Origin: Bradyrhizobium sp. AZCC 2262
GTDB taxonomy: Bacteria > Pseudomonadota > Alphaproteobacteria > Rhizobiales > Xanthobacteraceae
DNA length: 64,000 nt
NCBI RefSeq assembly: GCF_036924535.1
Contig: NZ_JAZHRT010000001.1
Location: 5,704,001 to 5,768,000 of the forward strand
Direction: 5' to 3'
In this document: in pieces, positions 45,407 through 54,219 of the stretch
Layout of the letters: every line of letters starts with the position of its first letter
Numbering within the stretch: position 1 is the first letter of the stretch
Notes under the pieces: model-generated
Databases searched by the model: none
What the model saw: the letters and a program-made list of their open reading frames with translations, nothing else
What the model was told of the DNA's origin: nothing
Translations under genes and position numbers: made by a program

Positions 45407-45622
45407 TTGGCCGATCTGCGATCATATTAAGATATTCAATATAAATGATTTTATTATAAAGATCGCCAGCTTTGGCCGATCTTGTGGCCGATCTTAGGCA
45501 AATTGACCGATGGCCAATTCTGGCCGATCCAACATTTCATGCAACCCATTGATATATATTATAAATATATAATATTTCAGAGATTTTGGCCGCTTTTCTG
45601 GCCGATCCGGGCTGGATCGGCC
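45407..45622. repeat. GGCCGATC repeat array in AT-rich DNA upstream of fic
   Basis: Direct copies of TGGCCGATC(T/C) at about 45408, 45473, 45486, 45521 and 45599, plus an inverted copy at 45614. The last two form a perfect 9-bp hairpin (GGCCGATCC, GGGCT, GGATCGGCC; 45600-45622). Between them the DNA is very AT-rich (45421-45470, 45551-45578). The first copy lies at the Fic start codon. It looks like multiple binding sites for one regulator, possibly the Fic winged helix, or iterons. Confidence 0.6.
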
Positions 45623-45639
45623 TCCGTTTTGCGATCTCG

Positions 45640-45790
45640 GGCCTATTGGAGCTCGGTCTCTGACCGGCAGGCCGCTAGCCCAGGGGATTCCAAGACGGTC
45701 CTTGAAGACGCGGCGGCGAAGCCGGTACATCTCTGTGAGCAAACCGAAATGTTGACCAAATTGATGATTGTCGAGTGCGACGGCGTGCAT
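45640..45790 (-). pseudogene. Truncated luxI (N-acyl-homoserine lactone synthase) relic
   Basis: About 50 residues from ATG 45790 resemble the LuxI N-terminus: HAVALDNHQFGQHFGLLTEM, then YRLRRRVFKDRLG with the conserved Arg and Phe. After about residue 36 the similarity fades into the GGCCGATC repeat DNA; the catalytic acidic residues and the C-terminal two thirds are missing. A lux box lies 55 bases upstream and a luxR gene upstream on the same strand. Confidence 0.65.
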
Positions 45791-45844
45791 GCTGACCTCC
45801 GGTTGAAGAGAGAGGTCACAACAACAGAAACGAAAGTGAACCGC

Positions 45845-45864
45845 GCCTGTACTTTTTTACAGGT
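45845..45864. promoter_or_regulatory. lux box in front of the luxI relic
   Basis: GCCTGTACTTTTTTACAGGT. Read on the minus strand it has ACCTGTA and GTACAGG at the same spacing as the 20-bp lux box ACCTGTAGGATCGTACAGGT. It is 55 bases upstream of the luxI relic start, where the LuxR-type activator is expected to bind. Confidence 0.8.
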
Positions 45865-45994
45865 AGCTCGCGCCATTTGCCAAAGAGAAGAAGTTTCAGC
45901 AAACAAAGCTGACTGTTAATGCGCCGAAAATCAATCCCGCTTCCCGAAAGAAGCTGGTCGATCGGATTCAAAGAATGCAAGGAATTCAGCTTGC

Positions 45995-46723
45995 TCAGGG
46001 CAACAGCCGGCGACGCACCGCTTCCGCCACGCATTGTGCAATCGATGTTGCTTCCAGCTTGCTTCGCGCGTTTTCAAGATGAAACACGACGGTGCGCGGC
46101 GCTATGCCAACGAGGATCGCGGTGTCAGCCACTGTCTTGCCTCGCGAAGCCCACGCCAGGCACTGACGCTCGCGCTGGGTCAAAACGTCGCCGGCATCTG
46201 GTCGATCACCTGCCGTAACCAGCCGCGCCGCGACGTGCGTATGGAAATACAGCCCCACGAGTTGGACGACGTCTTTCGACTTGGCGATGAGCCGTTCCGG
46301 CCGCATGGCCCGATCGTCCGTGGCCAAGGTAAACGCGGCCATTCTTCCGAAGCCACTTCTTATCGGCACAGTGATACCGGATTGAATGCCGAAAGTCGTC
46401 GCCTCTTCGAAGAACTTTCGTTGCGCACGATTACCCACCGGGGTCGGTGCGCCAGCACCCCAGCTGAATAGATCATGCTCAAGCCGCGCACGCCGAACGA
46501 CGGGGTCCAGTTGTTCGTAGTGCAGGTCAAAATACCGGCTAGTCCAGGACTTGGGATAGGAGGAAATCAGTTTCGGTGCGTCCTCAACAATGCGCAGATA
46601 GGCAAACCATCGAAAGCCGAGACGCTGCGTCACGCGCGTTGCCACGCGTTCAAAACTGGCGTCATCATGGGCCGTCTGAATGGCGTCGACGAACTCCTGA
46701 AATGAGTGCTCTATCGAATTCAT
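45995..46723 (-). CDS. LuxR-family quorum-sensing regulator
   Basis: 242 residues. The N-terminal autoinducer domain has the conserved residues W60, Y64, D73, P74, W88 and G116 of acyl-homoserine-lactone receptors. The C-terminal HTH is LTQRERQCLAWASRGKTVADTAILVGIAPRTVVFHLENARSKL. The cognate luxI downstream is truncated, so this is now a solo receptor that may respond to signals from other cells or another synthase. Confidence 0.92.
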   Translation of the reverse strand: MNSIEHSFQEFVDAIQTAHDDASFERVATRVTQRLGFRWFAYLRIVEDAPKLISSYPKSWTSRYFDLHYEQLDPVVRRARLEHDLFSWGAGAPTPVGNRAQRKFFEEATTFGIQSGITVPIRSGFGRMAAFTLATDDRAMRPERLIAKSKDVVQLVGLYFHTHVAARLVTAGDRPDAGDVLTQRERQCLAWASRGKTVADTAILVGIAPRTVVFHLENARSKLEATSIAQCVAEAVRRRLLP

Positions 46724-47055
46724 GCTGCCGCCAGATGTGCATTATTGGTTGAACTACCCGCCGTTACGGGACCTGCTTTATCCATCCGAAAGGGTGTGCG
46801 TGCGGACCTACCGTTCCCAATTGTTCGGGCCTTTTCTCCTCAAACGGGTTGCGTCAAGGCGCGACCTTGATCAGTTCGATGCTCAATAGCCTCGTCGTCA
46901 GCCAAGCAGCCGACTAGTGCTATTTACTCCTCGCCGCGCCCGAGGCCCAAACGCAGCCGGCGTATCAATGAAGCAGTCAGACCCCATCGATACTACCGGT
47001 TCTCGCCTTAATCGAGTCCGCAGGAGCGCTCCGTCCGCTGCCCGAAAACCCCTTC
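46724..47055. other. Gene-free stretch
   Basis: No gene recognised. Its right part (about 46980-47055) shows weak similarity to the DNA downstream of the second ridA gene (about 53720-53782), so the duplicated segment extends past the coding region. Confidence 0.45.
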
Positions 47056-47436
47056 TCAGCGCGAAGGCACGAAGGCGACGGCCTCGATCTCCACGCGCGT
47101 GCCAACACCAAGTAGCGATCCGGCTCCGATCGCCGTGCTGGCGGGCGGCTCCTTGCAGTCCTTGAACGTCTCGACGCGCGCCCGATTGAAGCCGTCATAA
47201 TCGGCCAGGTCGGTGAGATAAGATGTCGTCTTCACGATGTCCGACAGGGTGGCGCCGTGCTTTGCCAGCACGCCAGCCATACGGGCAAAGATACGATGGG
47301 TCTGCAATTCGATATTGTCGCGCGCGTCCTCGTCGACGCAGAGGCTCCCCGACAAGAATAACAGCTCTCCACTTGTCCCAAGCGGGACGCTGCGAGCCGG
47401 CGAAAATCGCGGTCTATTTGGGTTTGTTGACGACAT
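47056..47436 (-). CDS. RidA-family protein, copy 1
   Basis: 126 residues. RidA fold: FLSGSLCVDEDARDNIELQTHRIFARMAGVLAKHGATLSDIVKTTSYLTDL and the substrate-binding Arg in GTRVEIEAVAFV. Members hydrolyse imines or act as deaminases on intermediates such as 2-aminomuconate. By eye 16 residues differ from copy 2 at 53783-54163, and the upstream DNA to about 47490 is also nearly identical. Confidence 0.9.
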   Translation of the reverse strand: MSSTNPNRPRFSPARSVPLGTSGELLFLSGSLCVDEDARDNIELQTHRIFARMAGVLAKHGATLSDIVKTTSYLTDLADYDGFNRARVETFKDCKEPPASTAIGAGSLLGVGTRVEIEAVAFVPSR

Positions 47437-47514
47437 GAGACTGAACCTTCCTGCTTTTCGATAGAAATGTATCCCGACTTGAATGGATGGTCGCCAGCCG
47501 AGGGGCGAACGGGA

Positions 47515-48318
47515 TCAGGTCTTTGGCGCCTTGGCCAAGGCACTAGTTGCATAGACCGGACGCCGCCGTTCGGCGAAGGCACGAAGCCCCTCTTCCGCAT
47601 CCGCAGTTTGGAGCAACCGCTTTTGCAGCGTGCCTTCGAGTGCCAACCCGTCCTGTAGCGAGCGGTCCAATCCGTCATGGATGGCCTGTTTTGCGGCCTT
47701 GACGGCAAGGGGTCCGTTCGCCGCAACGCGCTCTGCGATTGCGAAAGCCGTATCGAGCAACACATCGGCGCCGACGATGCGGTTGACCAGCCCGATCCGT
47801 TCCGCTCGCTCCGCGTCGATCGTTTCCCCAGTCAGGATCATCTCCAGGGCATATCCCATAGGGACGAGCCGCGGAAGCCGCTGGGTACCCCCACCGCCGG
47901 GAAGCACGCCCCACCGCACCTCGGCCAATCCGAACCGCGAGTCCGGCGTGCAGATCCGTATGTCGCACGCCATCGCCAATTCAAGTCCGCCAGCAATGCA
48001 GTGTCCGTGAACGGCGGCAATGACCGGCTTGGTGATCTCGCCCGCAAGCGTCATGCCGCCAAAACTGATGGTGCTTTCCTTTCCGCGCAGGGCGATATCG
48101 CGGCGCCAGGGCATATACGTCTTCAGATCACCGCCCGAACAGAACGCTCGTCCGCCTGCCCCGGTCAGGATGGCGACAAGCAACGTCGGGTCCGTCTCAA
48201 ACTCCTTCCAGGCCTCAGCAAGCGCCTGGTCGTGCTCGACGTCCAAGGCGTTCATGGCATCTGGCCGATTGATTGTGACGAGCGCGATGGCACCCTTGCG
48301 TTCAAAATCGATGGGCAT
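47515..48318 (-). CDS. Enoyl-CoA hydratase/isomerase family protein
   Basis: 267 residues. TINRPDAMNALD, AFCSGGDLKTY, VHGHCIAGGLELAMACDIRI, then FGLAEVRWGVLPGGGGTQRLPRLV with both glutamate-type catalytic positions typical of hydratases largely kept (E in LAEV). AAAGGAA lies before the ATG. It lies between ridA copy 1 and the transporter genes, 11 bases from the permease stop, so it may share their transcript. Confidence 0.88.
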   Translation of the reverse strand: MPIDFERKGAIALVTINRPDAMNALDVEHDQALAEAWKEFETDPTLLVAILTGAGGRAFCSGGDLKTYMPWRRDIALRGKESTISFGGMTLAGEITKPVIAAVHGHCIAGGLELAMACDIRICTPDSRFGLAEVRWGVLPGGGGTQRLPRLVPMGYALEMILTGETIDAERAERIGLVNRIVGADVLLDTAFAIAERVAANGPLAVKAAKQAIHDGLDRSLQDGLALEGTLQKRLLQTADAEEGLRAFAERRRPVYATSALAKAPKT

Positions 48319-48329
48319 GACTGTTTCCT

Positions 48330-49148
48330 TTAGGTTCGGCCTTGAGGCGCCAAGGCCCAGGCTTCAAAAACGGCAAGCGCCGCGTTGAGGACGAAGCCGA
48401 ACGAACCGACGACGGCCAGCAAACCGAAGACCTCGGCCGCGTTGAAATTACGTTGGGCCATCAGCAGCAATGCGCCCAGCCCCGGCATCAGTGTGAGCAT
48501 CTCCGCGACCAGCGATACGATGATCGCGAGCGGCGCGGCCACGCGCACGCCGGTCAGAATCGATGGAAGAAGTGCGGGGAGGAAAATCTTGGTCGTCCGG
48601 GCCACCGCACCGAGCTGCAAGGACCGCGCCGTCTCAAGTAACGTGGGATGCAGCGAGCGTACCCCGGAGGTGGTGTTGAGCAGAACCGGCCAGAGCGCAG
48701 CGAAGATAATCACGAACAGCTTCATCGTCTCGTTGACGCCGATGATCAGCGCTGCGACCGGCACGATGGTCGGCGGCGGCAACGTGCGCAGGAACTCCAA
48801 CACCGGCCCGAGACAGCGCGCGAGAACCGGCGAGGCCCCGATCAGCCCGCCAAGACCGACGCCTAATGTCGTCGCAAGGGCGAGCGCCACCGCGACCGAT
48901 TGAAACGTCACCAGCACGGCGGGAAGCAGATCGCCCGCTGCCGATCGTTCGCTGAGGACCACGATCCATGCGGACGGCGGTGGGAAGTACGGTGACCGTG
49001 GATCGCCGAGCACCTGCCAGATCGACAACAGAACGATCAGCGGCAAGAGCCCTTGCAGCGTGGACCAGACATGGCTGGCCGCGGAGAGCGCCAACCGGCG
49101 CCGCTTGTCACCAAAGGAAAGGCGCGCGGGCGCGCTGGTCGCGATCAT
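48330..49148 (-). CDS. ABC transporter permease (SsuC/TauC type), second
   Basis: 272 residues from ATG 49148, overlapping the previous permease stop by ATGA. Six hydrophobic segments; LHPTLLETARSLQLGAVARTTKIFLPALLPSILTGVRVAAP contains the EAA loop that contacts the ATPase. Transporters of this type carry sulfonates, nitrate, taurine or nitrogen heterocycles. A second permease beside the first suggests a heterodimeric channel. Confidence 0.9.
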   Translation of the reverse strand: MIATSAPARLSFGDKRRRLALSAASHVWSTLQGLLPLIVLLSIWQVLGDPRSPYFPPPSAWIVVLSERSAAGDLLPAVLVTFQSVAVALALATTLGVGLGGLIGASPVLARCLGPVLEFLRTLPPPTIVPVAALIIGVNETMKLFVIIFAALWPVLLNTTSGVRSLHPTLLETARSLQLGAVARTTKIFLPALLPSILTGVRVAAPLAIIVSLVAEMLTLMPGLGALLLMAQRNFNAAEVFGLLAVVGSFGFVLNAALAVFEAWALAPQGRT

Positions 49149-49930
49149 GGCCCCTGTATCTCCCGAATTCCGGGAAATAGCCGCGCAAAAGTCACGCGAA
49201 GCCATGCATTGAGGACGATGCCGAGCACGCCCGTAGCAACGAGGTAACCAAACATGAGGTCGGGCCGTAGCGCCTCCTGTGCCGACACCAGTCCCCAACC
49301 GAGCCCGGTCGGATTGCCGACCATTTCCGCGATGACGGCGACGACAAGGGCAAGGCCGAGCGCAACGCGAGCGCCGACAATGATAGATGGCAGAACCGCT
49401 GGAAGGATCACCTTGCCGAGCCGTTGCGCCCGTGACAGGTGCAGCGTCGCCGCCGTATCCAGCAGCCTCGGGTGAATCGACCTCGCCCCGGCGACGGTGT
49501 TGACGATGATTGGCCATACGCTCGCGAAGACGATTACCGTGATTTCCGTGTAGACCGTGAACCCGAACAGCAAGACCGCGACCGGAACAAACGCCACCGC
49601 CGGCAAAGGCCGAAGCAGTTCGAGCGACGCGTTCGAGAAGCGACGGACCGTCCGTGAAAACGCTAGCGCGAGCCCGATTGAAGCTCCAAGAACGCTCGCA
49701 ATGGCCCATCCGGTCAAGGCGCAGCCGACCGTATGCACGCAATCGCCGAGGATCTCACCGGAGCGGATCGCGACGAACAACCCCCGGGCGATTTCTGTCG
49801 GGGATGGAAGGAATTCGAACCGGGTCGCCGCGGCGCTGACACCAATCTCCCATGTGGCCAGAAGTGCCATCGCGGTCGCAAGTGCCGGCAAGTTGAAAAA
49901 CGCCCCGGACCGCCTAAGCATGGATTTCAT
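49145..49930 (-). CDS. ABC transporter permease (SsuC/TauC type), first
   Basis: 261 residues. Membrane segments throughout; EAA-type loop in IHPRLLDTAATLHLSRAQRLGKVILPAVLPSIIVGARVALG. It overlaps the ATPase gene stop and the second permease start. Related to the following permease but clearly diverged. Confidence 0.9.
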   Translation of the reverse strand: MKSMLRRSGAFFNLPALATAMALLATWEIGVSAAATRFEFLPSPTEIARGLFVAIRSGEILGDCVHTVGCALTGWAIASVLGASIGLALAFSRTVRRFSNASLELLRPLPAVAFVPVAVLLFGFTVYTEITVIVFASVWPIIVNTVAGARSIHPRLLDTAATLHLSRAQRLGKVILPAVLPSIIVGARVALGLALVVAVIAEMVGNPTGLGWGLVSAQEALRPDLMFGYLVATGVLGIVLNAWLRVTFARLFPGIREIQGP

Positions 49931-50705
49931 GGCGGAACGCCTCGTAGAGCTGATGACGCAGCCGCAGATATTCAGGCTGCTCCTTCGTCACGATCTGGTC
50001 CCGTGGCCGTGGGAGGTCGACGGTAATGCGCTGCGCGACATGGGCCGGGCTACCCTTCAGGATAATGATCGTATCGCTGAGGTAGATGGCCTCCTCGATG
50101 TCGTGGGTGACGAACAGGACGGTCGCGCCTGTCTCAGCCTGGACGGCCAGAAGCTGATCCTGCAGGGCAGCCTTCGTCATCGCGTCCAATGCGCCGAACG
50201 GCTCGTCCATCAACAGCGCGTTCGGCTCCATGGCCAGCGCCCTGGCAATCTGTACCCGCTGTTGCATGCCGCCCGACAGCCTCCAAGGATATTCATCCTG
50301 GAAGCGCTCAAGCCCGACCATGCGGATAGCGTTCTGAACCTTTCGCTCCAGCTCATCAGCACGAAGTCGACCTTCCACACCGAGAGCGACGTTTCTCCGC
50401 ACAGTTCGCCACATCAGGAGAGCATGTCCGTAATCCTGAAACACCATGGCCATGCCGGGCACGGGAGACCGGACGTCCTTCCCGTCGTAGACCGCGCGAC
50501 CGGACGCATAAGGCGTTAGCCCTGCCAGTGCCCGGAGGAGTGTCGTCTTTCCTGTGCCGGATCCGCCGAGGATCGACACGAATTCACCTCGGCCAACTTG
50601 CAGATCAAGCCCCTCTATGATCCGGCGAACGCCCGGAGCACCCGGCAGATCGATGCAGAGGCCCTCGCATTCAAAACTGCGTATCTGCGCCACGGCTCGC
50701 GTCAT
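49914..50705 (-). CDS. ABC transporter ATP-binding protein (SsuB/TauB type)
   Basis: 263 residues from ATG 50705, overlapping the binding-protein stop. Walker A GGSGTGKTT, Q loop MVFQDYGHALLMWRTV, signature LSGGMQQRVQIARAL, Walker B LLMDEPFGALD and the His switch VTHDIEEA. It powers the two permeases encoded downstream. Confidence 0.93.
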   Translation of the reverse strand: MTRAVAQIRSFECEGLCIDLPGAPGVRRIIEGLDLQVGRGEFVSILGGSGTGKTTLLRALAGLTPYASGRAVYDGKDVRSPVPGMAMVFQDYGHALLMWRTVRRNVALGVEGRLRADELERKVQNAIRMVGLERFQDEYPWRLSGGMQQRVQIARALAMEPNALLMDEPFGALDAMTKAALQDQLLAVQAETGATVLFVTHDIEEAIYLSDTIIILKGSPAHVAQRITVDLPRPRDQIVTKEQPEYLRLRHQLYEAFRHEIHA

Positions 50706-51514
50706 TTGAGCACCAGCTTGGATGCTTCCAGCGAAGCTGTGAGCTGACCGACCTCGCGGGTTGCCTCGATCCAGGCGGAGACGTCCTGTGCAGTCAAGGA
50801 TGTGCTGTATGTTGGAAGAACGATGCTTTCGATGACATCCGCCGGCAAGCGGGTCCATTTGGCGAGGATCTCGCGCGCTTCTCCGGCATGAGCCTCGATG
50901 AACGCCCGTGCCTCGTCGAGCGCGGCAACCCAGCGCGCGATCGCATCGGGATTAGCGCGCGCCCAGGCGCCATTCGCCATCCAGCACGTCAGCGTGACCG
51001 GGTCGCCGACCTGCAGCATCGGATCGCCCAGGTCGATGTGACCAGCCTTCTTTTGTGCGCTGACGAACGGCTCGACCGATTCCGCGGCGTCGACCCGCTG
51101 CGCCTTGAGTTGGTCCGTCATGTTGGGGAACATCATCTCGACGAAGCGCACGCCTTTCGGATCAACCCCGCTGCGCTTCAGCGCGAGCAGAGTAGCGATA
51201 TGAACGGCGCCATTGATCGATGGCGTACCGATCGTCTTGCCGTGCAGCTGGCCGACCGAGGTGATCCCGGACTGACTACCGGCCATGAGCCGCATCTGCA
51301 TATTGGCCGCGGTCTCGATCGTGTTGCCGCACACGCCCACGACATCGAGACCGCCGGCCGCCGCCTTCACGATATCAATGGTGGTGGCGCCCGAAATCTC
51401 CAACTGACGCCCGAGCGCGCCGATCGTCGTGGAGAGGTTCTGCACCGGCATGATATCGACGTCGAGACCTCTCTGCAGAAAGATGCCCTTGTCCTTTGCC
51501 ACCCAGAGCGGAAG
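50702..51514 (-). pseudogene. SsuA-type substrate-binding protein lacking its N-terminus
   Basis: The open frame from about 51535 reads through LPLWVAKDKGIFLQRGLDVDIM and continues in the NMT1/SsuA periplasmic fold (SINGAVHIATLLALKRSGVD, VEMMFPNMTDQLKAQRVDA, ending SKLVLK). The signal peptide and first beta strand are missing: a TGA at 51536-51538 closes the frame. The only start left is a GTG at 51502, which gives no export signal. The upstream DNA is the truncated flavoprotein gene, so this is a deletion junction and the importer is probably not functional. Confidence 0.72.
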
Positions 51515-52172
51515 CCAGGCCGACGCAGGCCTCCATCAACAGCCGAGATCGGTTCAGGGCGCTGCCGCCGTAGCGATCGGTCCTGTGATTGGTCTTATCC
51601 CGAAGGAATTGATCAATCAGATAGCCATTTGCTGCATGGAGCTCTACCCCGTCGAAGCCGGCCTGTTTTGCGTGTTGCGCGGCCTGGCGGTACTGATCGA
51701 CGATCCCCTTGATCTCGTCAGTACCCAGGGCTCGCGGCGTCTCAAAGGGTTGCATCCCAGAAAATGTGAAGATCTCGCCGGCTGGCTTCAGAGCCGAAGG
51801 CGCTACGGGGAGCGCCCCTCCAGGTTGCAGGGAGGGATGCGAAATCCGCCCGACATGCCATAATTGCGCGAAAATGCGCCCTCCCGCATTATGGACGCTC
51901 TTGGTGACCTTCTTCCAGCCCGCTACCTGCTCGCCGGAGTGGAGACCGGGCGTACCGGGATAGCCGATGCCCTGTTGCGAAATCTGAGTGGCTTCGGTGA
52001 TGATAAGACCTGCAGTTGCGCGCTGGGTATAATACGTCGCGCTCATGTCGCCGGGCACCTCACCCGCCTCGGCCCGACTGCGCGTCATGGGAGCCATGAC
52101 AATCCGATTTGGAAGCTGGACGGGCCCCAGTGTCAGAGAAGAGAAAAGGTCAACAGCATCATCGTTCATCAT
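51515..52172 (-). pseudogene. Old yellow enzyme (NemA-like FMN oxidoreductase), 3'-truncated
   Basis: About 215 residues of a protein normally near 360. Present: LFSSLTLGPVQLPNRIVMAPMTRSRA, ATAGLIITEATQISQQGIGYPGTPGLHS, QLWHVGRISHPS and the catalytic His/Asn stretch ELHAANGYLIDQFLRD, DRYGGSALNRSRLLMEAC. The sequence then passes into binding-protein DNA (see 50702-51514). The C-terminal FMN phosphate-binding half is lost. The start ATG at 52172 is intact. Confidence 0.75.
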
Positions 52173-52646
52173 GGCACACCCTTGCGTAGCAGCTGGAAAT
52201 CAATAGGCACTGAGAACGATTGCAGCTGATGACGGTTGGTTGAAGTTCAAAAATTCTCAAAGCGAGAATTTCGGGGAGACTGTCGATCGCTCGGCACGCC
52301 TACGAAGAGCTGAATCGGCCGCCCCTGACCGACGAAGGGACAAGTCGCGCATCACGCGGGAGATCGTGGGGTCGGAATGATCCTCTCTCATTCCGACGCT
52401 TTGACGATTCGTTTCGGCGATCAGTGTCGTGCCCCAAGACGGCGCCATTCACTTTGCGCCCTAGGAAAAGCCGATCGCACAACAAGCGGGCCGAGCTCCG
52501 ACCGGACGCGGATCTCATTCGATGCTCCGGGGAGTCCATGGAACATGATCGTCGATCCCGTCTTCGCCGGGATAAACCAGGTCTTGTCGCGAGCTGCGCA
52601 TCGAGATGACGCGCCACTCATCAACGTCAATGATCCACACCAACAA
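52173..52646. other. Gene-free stretch upstream of the truncated flavoprotein gene
   Basis: No convincing protein in any frame, no hairpin with a T-run. It separates the truncated flavoprotein gene from the ferredoxin gene and may hold a promoter for the former. Confidence 0.45.
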
Positions 52647-52967
52647 CTAGGCCTGCCGCTCCGGCGTCGTCACTACCAGACCGTCGAGCGCGTCGCTGAC
52701 CTTGATCTGGCACGACAGGCGCGAATTCGGCCGCACGTCGAAGCCGAAATTGAGCATGTCTTCTTCCATCGGGGTCCGCCCGCCGACCCTCTCGCGCCAG
52801 GCCTCATCGACATAGACGTGACAGGTCCCACAGGCACAGGCCCCGCCGCATTCGCCTTCGATTCCCGGGATGGCGTTGCGGATCGCCGCTTCCATCACGG
52901 TCGTGCCGTTCTCGACATCGATAATGCGGGTCTCGCCGGAATTGTCGTTGAATTGAATCTTGGTCAT
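52647..52967 (-). CDS. Adrenodoxin-type 2Fe-2S ferredoxin
   Basis: 106 residues. Cluster ligands C40, C46, C49 (C-x5-C-x2-C) and C86 (RLSCQIKV), the pattern of vertebrate-type ferredoxins that feed cytochromes P450. An extra cysteine (C44) lies in the loop. No P450 or ferredoxin reductase gene is seen in the window, so its partner is encoded elsewhere or was lost. Confidence 0.92.
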   Translation of the reverse strand: MTKIQFNDNSGETRIIDVENGTTVMEAAIRNAIPGIEGECGGACACGTCHVYVDEAWRERVGGRTPMEEDMLNFGFDVRPNSRLSCQIKVSDALDGLVVTTPERQA

Positions 52968-53285
52968 GACTGCTCGTGTTACCGGGAAAGATAAAGTCGG
53001 GCAGTCCTATAACGGGTCGATCCGCTCTGCGCTAGGTGGCGGTTCTGCCGTGATGGCTGCGGCCAGATCGCCGAACGTCGCCGTTATCGCAATTCTGGTT
53101 CTCGAACTTGACCGGCGCAATTTTGCGAATGCTTTTCGCATTGTCGCAATACCACGTCCGAAGAACACTGATGGTAGTACAATCTCCAAATGAACAGCGT
53201 GTTCGAGGATGAGAACTACTCAGCGCTTGCCTTTAAACACCGCTGACTGGGCTCACCATTCTTGTTCCAATCGCTGGAGTCCAGC
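52968..53285. other. Gene-free stretch between ferredoxin and SnoaL-like genes
   Basis: Divergent promoter region; I see no clear palindrome or terminator in it. Confidence 0.4.
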
Positions 53286-53666
53286 ATGCATGACGTAGAA
53301 GCCAATAAGAAACTCGTGCTAGCCTACTATGAGACGGCGTTTCGAGGCGACCCTGAGCGAGCCGCAAGAGATTACGCGGGAGAGACTTACATTCAGCACA
53401 ACCCACGCGTAGCCGACGGCACCGAAGGATTTATCGCGTTCGTACGCGGTCTATTGAATTCCTTTCCGGATATGAAGTTGATGATCAAGCGTGTCATCGC
53501 GGAAGGCGATCTGGTGGTAACACATGCCCACATCATCAAGATTCCAGGAGAGCCCGGCTTGGCTGTCGTCGATATTTTTAGGGTCGAAAGCGGTAAAGTA
53601 GTCGAGCACTGGGACGTTGTTGAAGCTGTGCCGTCCACAGCGCTGAATTCTAACGGAATGGTTTGA
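53286..53666 (+). CDS. SnoaL/NTF2-like protein
   Basis: 126 residues from ATG 53286 (GGAG 6 bases upstream). The fold is indicated by NKKLVLAYYETAFRGDPERAARDYAGETYIQHNPRVADG, AEGDLVVTHAHI and GKVVEHWDVVEAVP, similar in order to the SnoaL domain at the end of the MFS fusion (36569-38263). Such small proteins act as isomerases, cyclases or dehydratases. It converges with ridA copy 2. Confidence 0.88.
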   Translation: MHDVEANKKLVLAYYETAFRGDPERAARDYAGETYIQHNPRVADGTEGFIAFVRGLLNSFPDMKLMIKRVIAEGDLVVTHAHIIKIPGEPGLAVVDIFRVESGKVVEHWDVVEAVPSTALNSNGMV

Positions 53667-53782
53667 TAAGGAAGGTTCACTCTTCCTTCACGCAGTGAAT
53701 GCACGCGCCCGACGTCACTGCGGCTCTCACCGCAATCGAGTCAGTAGGAATACTTTTCGTACGCTTTGCGTGCAGATTCCTC

Positions 53783-54163
53783 CTAGCGCGGAGGCACGAA
53801 GGCCACGACCTCGATCTCCACTCGCGTACCAGAGCCAAGTAGTGACCCGGCTCCGATGGCCGTGCTGGCCGGCGGCTCTTTGCAGTCCATGAACGTTTCG
53901 ACGCGCGCTCGGTTGAAGCCATCATAATCGGCCAAGTCGGCTAGATAGGATGTCGTCTTCACGACGTCCGACAGGGAAGCGCCGTGATTTGCCGGCACGC
54001 CAGCGATACGGTCAAAGATGCGACGGGTCTGCAATTCGATATTGTCGCGCGCGTCCTCGTCGACGCAGAGGATTCCCGACAAGAACAACAGTTCTCCACT
54101 TGTCCCAAGCGGGACGCTGCGGGCCGGTGAATATCGCAGTCTATTTGGGTTTGTTGTCGACAT
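53783..54163 (-). CDS. RidA-family protein, copy 2
   Basis: 126 residues from ATG 54163. Same fold and conserved Arg (GTRVEIEVVAFV) as copy 1 at 47056-47436, about 87 percent identical by eye count of the translations. The near-identity continues about 55 bases upstream of the start, to the block ATGTATCCCGACTTGA. A recent duplication or gene conversion in direct orientation. Confidence 0.9.
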   Translation of the reverse strand: MSTTNPNRLRYSPARSVPLGTSGELLFLSGILCVDEDARDNIELQTRRIFDRIAGVPANHGASLSDVVKTTSYLADLADYDGFNRARVETFMDCKEPPASTAIGAGSLLGSGTRVEIEVVAFVPPR

Positions 54164-54219
54164 GAGACTGAACCTTCCTGCTTTTTGATAGAAATGTATC
54201 CCGACTTGATTGGACATCA

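Noticed and set aside
52377..52994. Open frame on the plus strand over the ferredoxin gene
   Set aside because: It is the antisense of the ferredoxin and its upstream region and has no recognisable motif.
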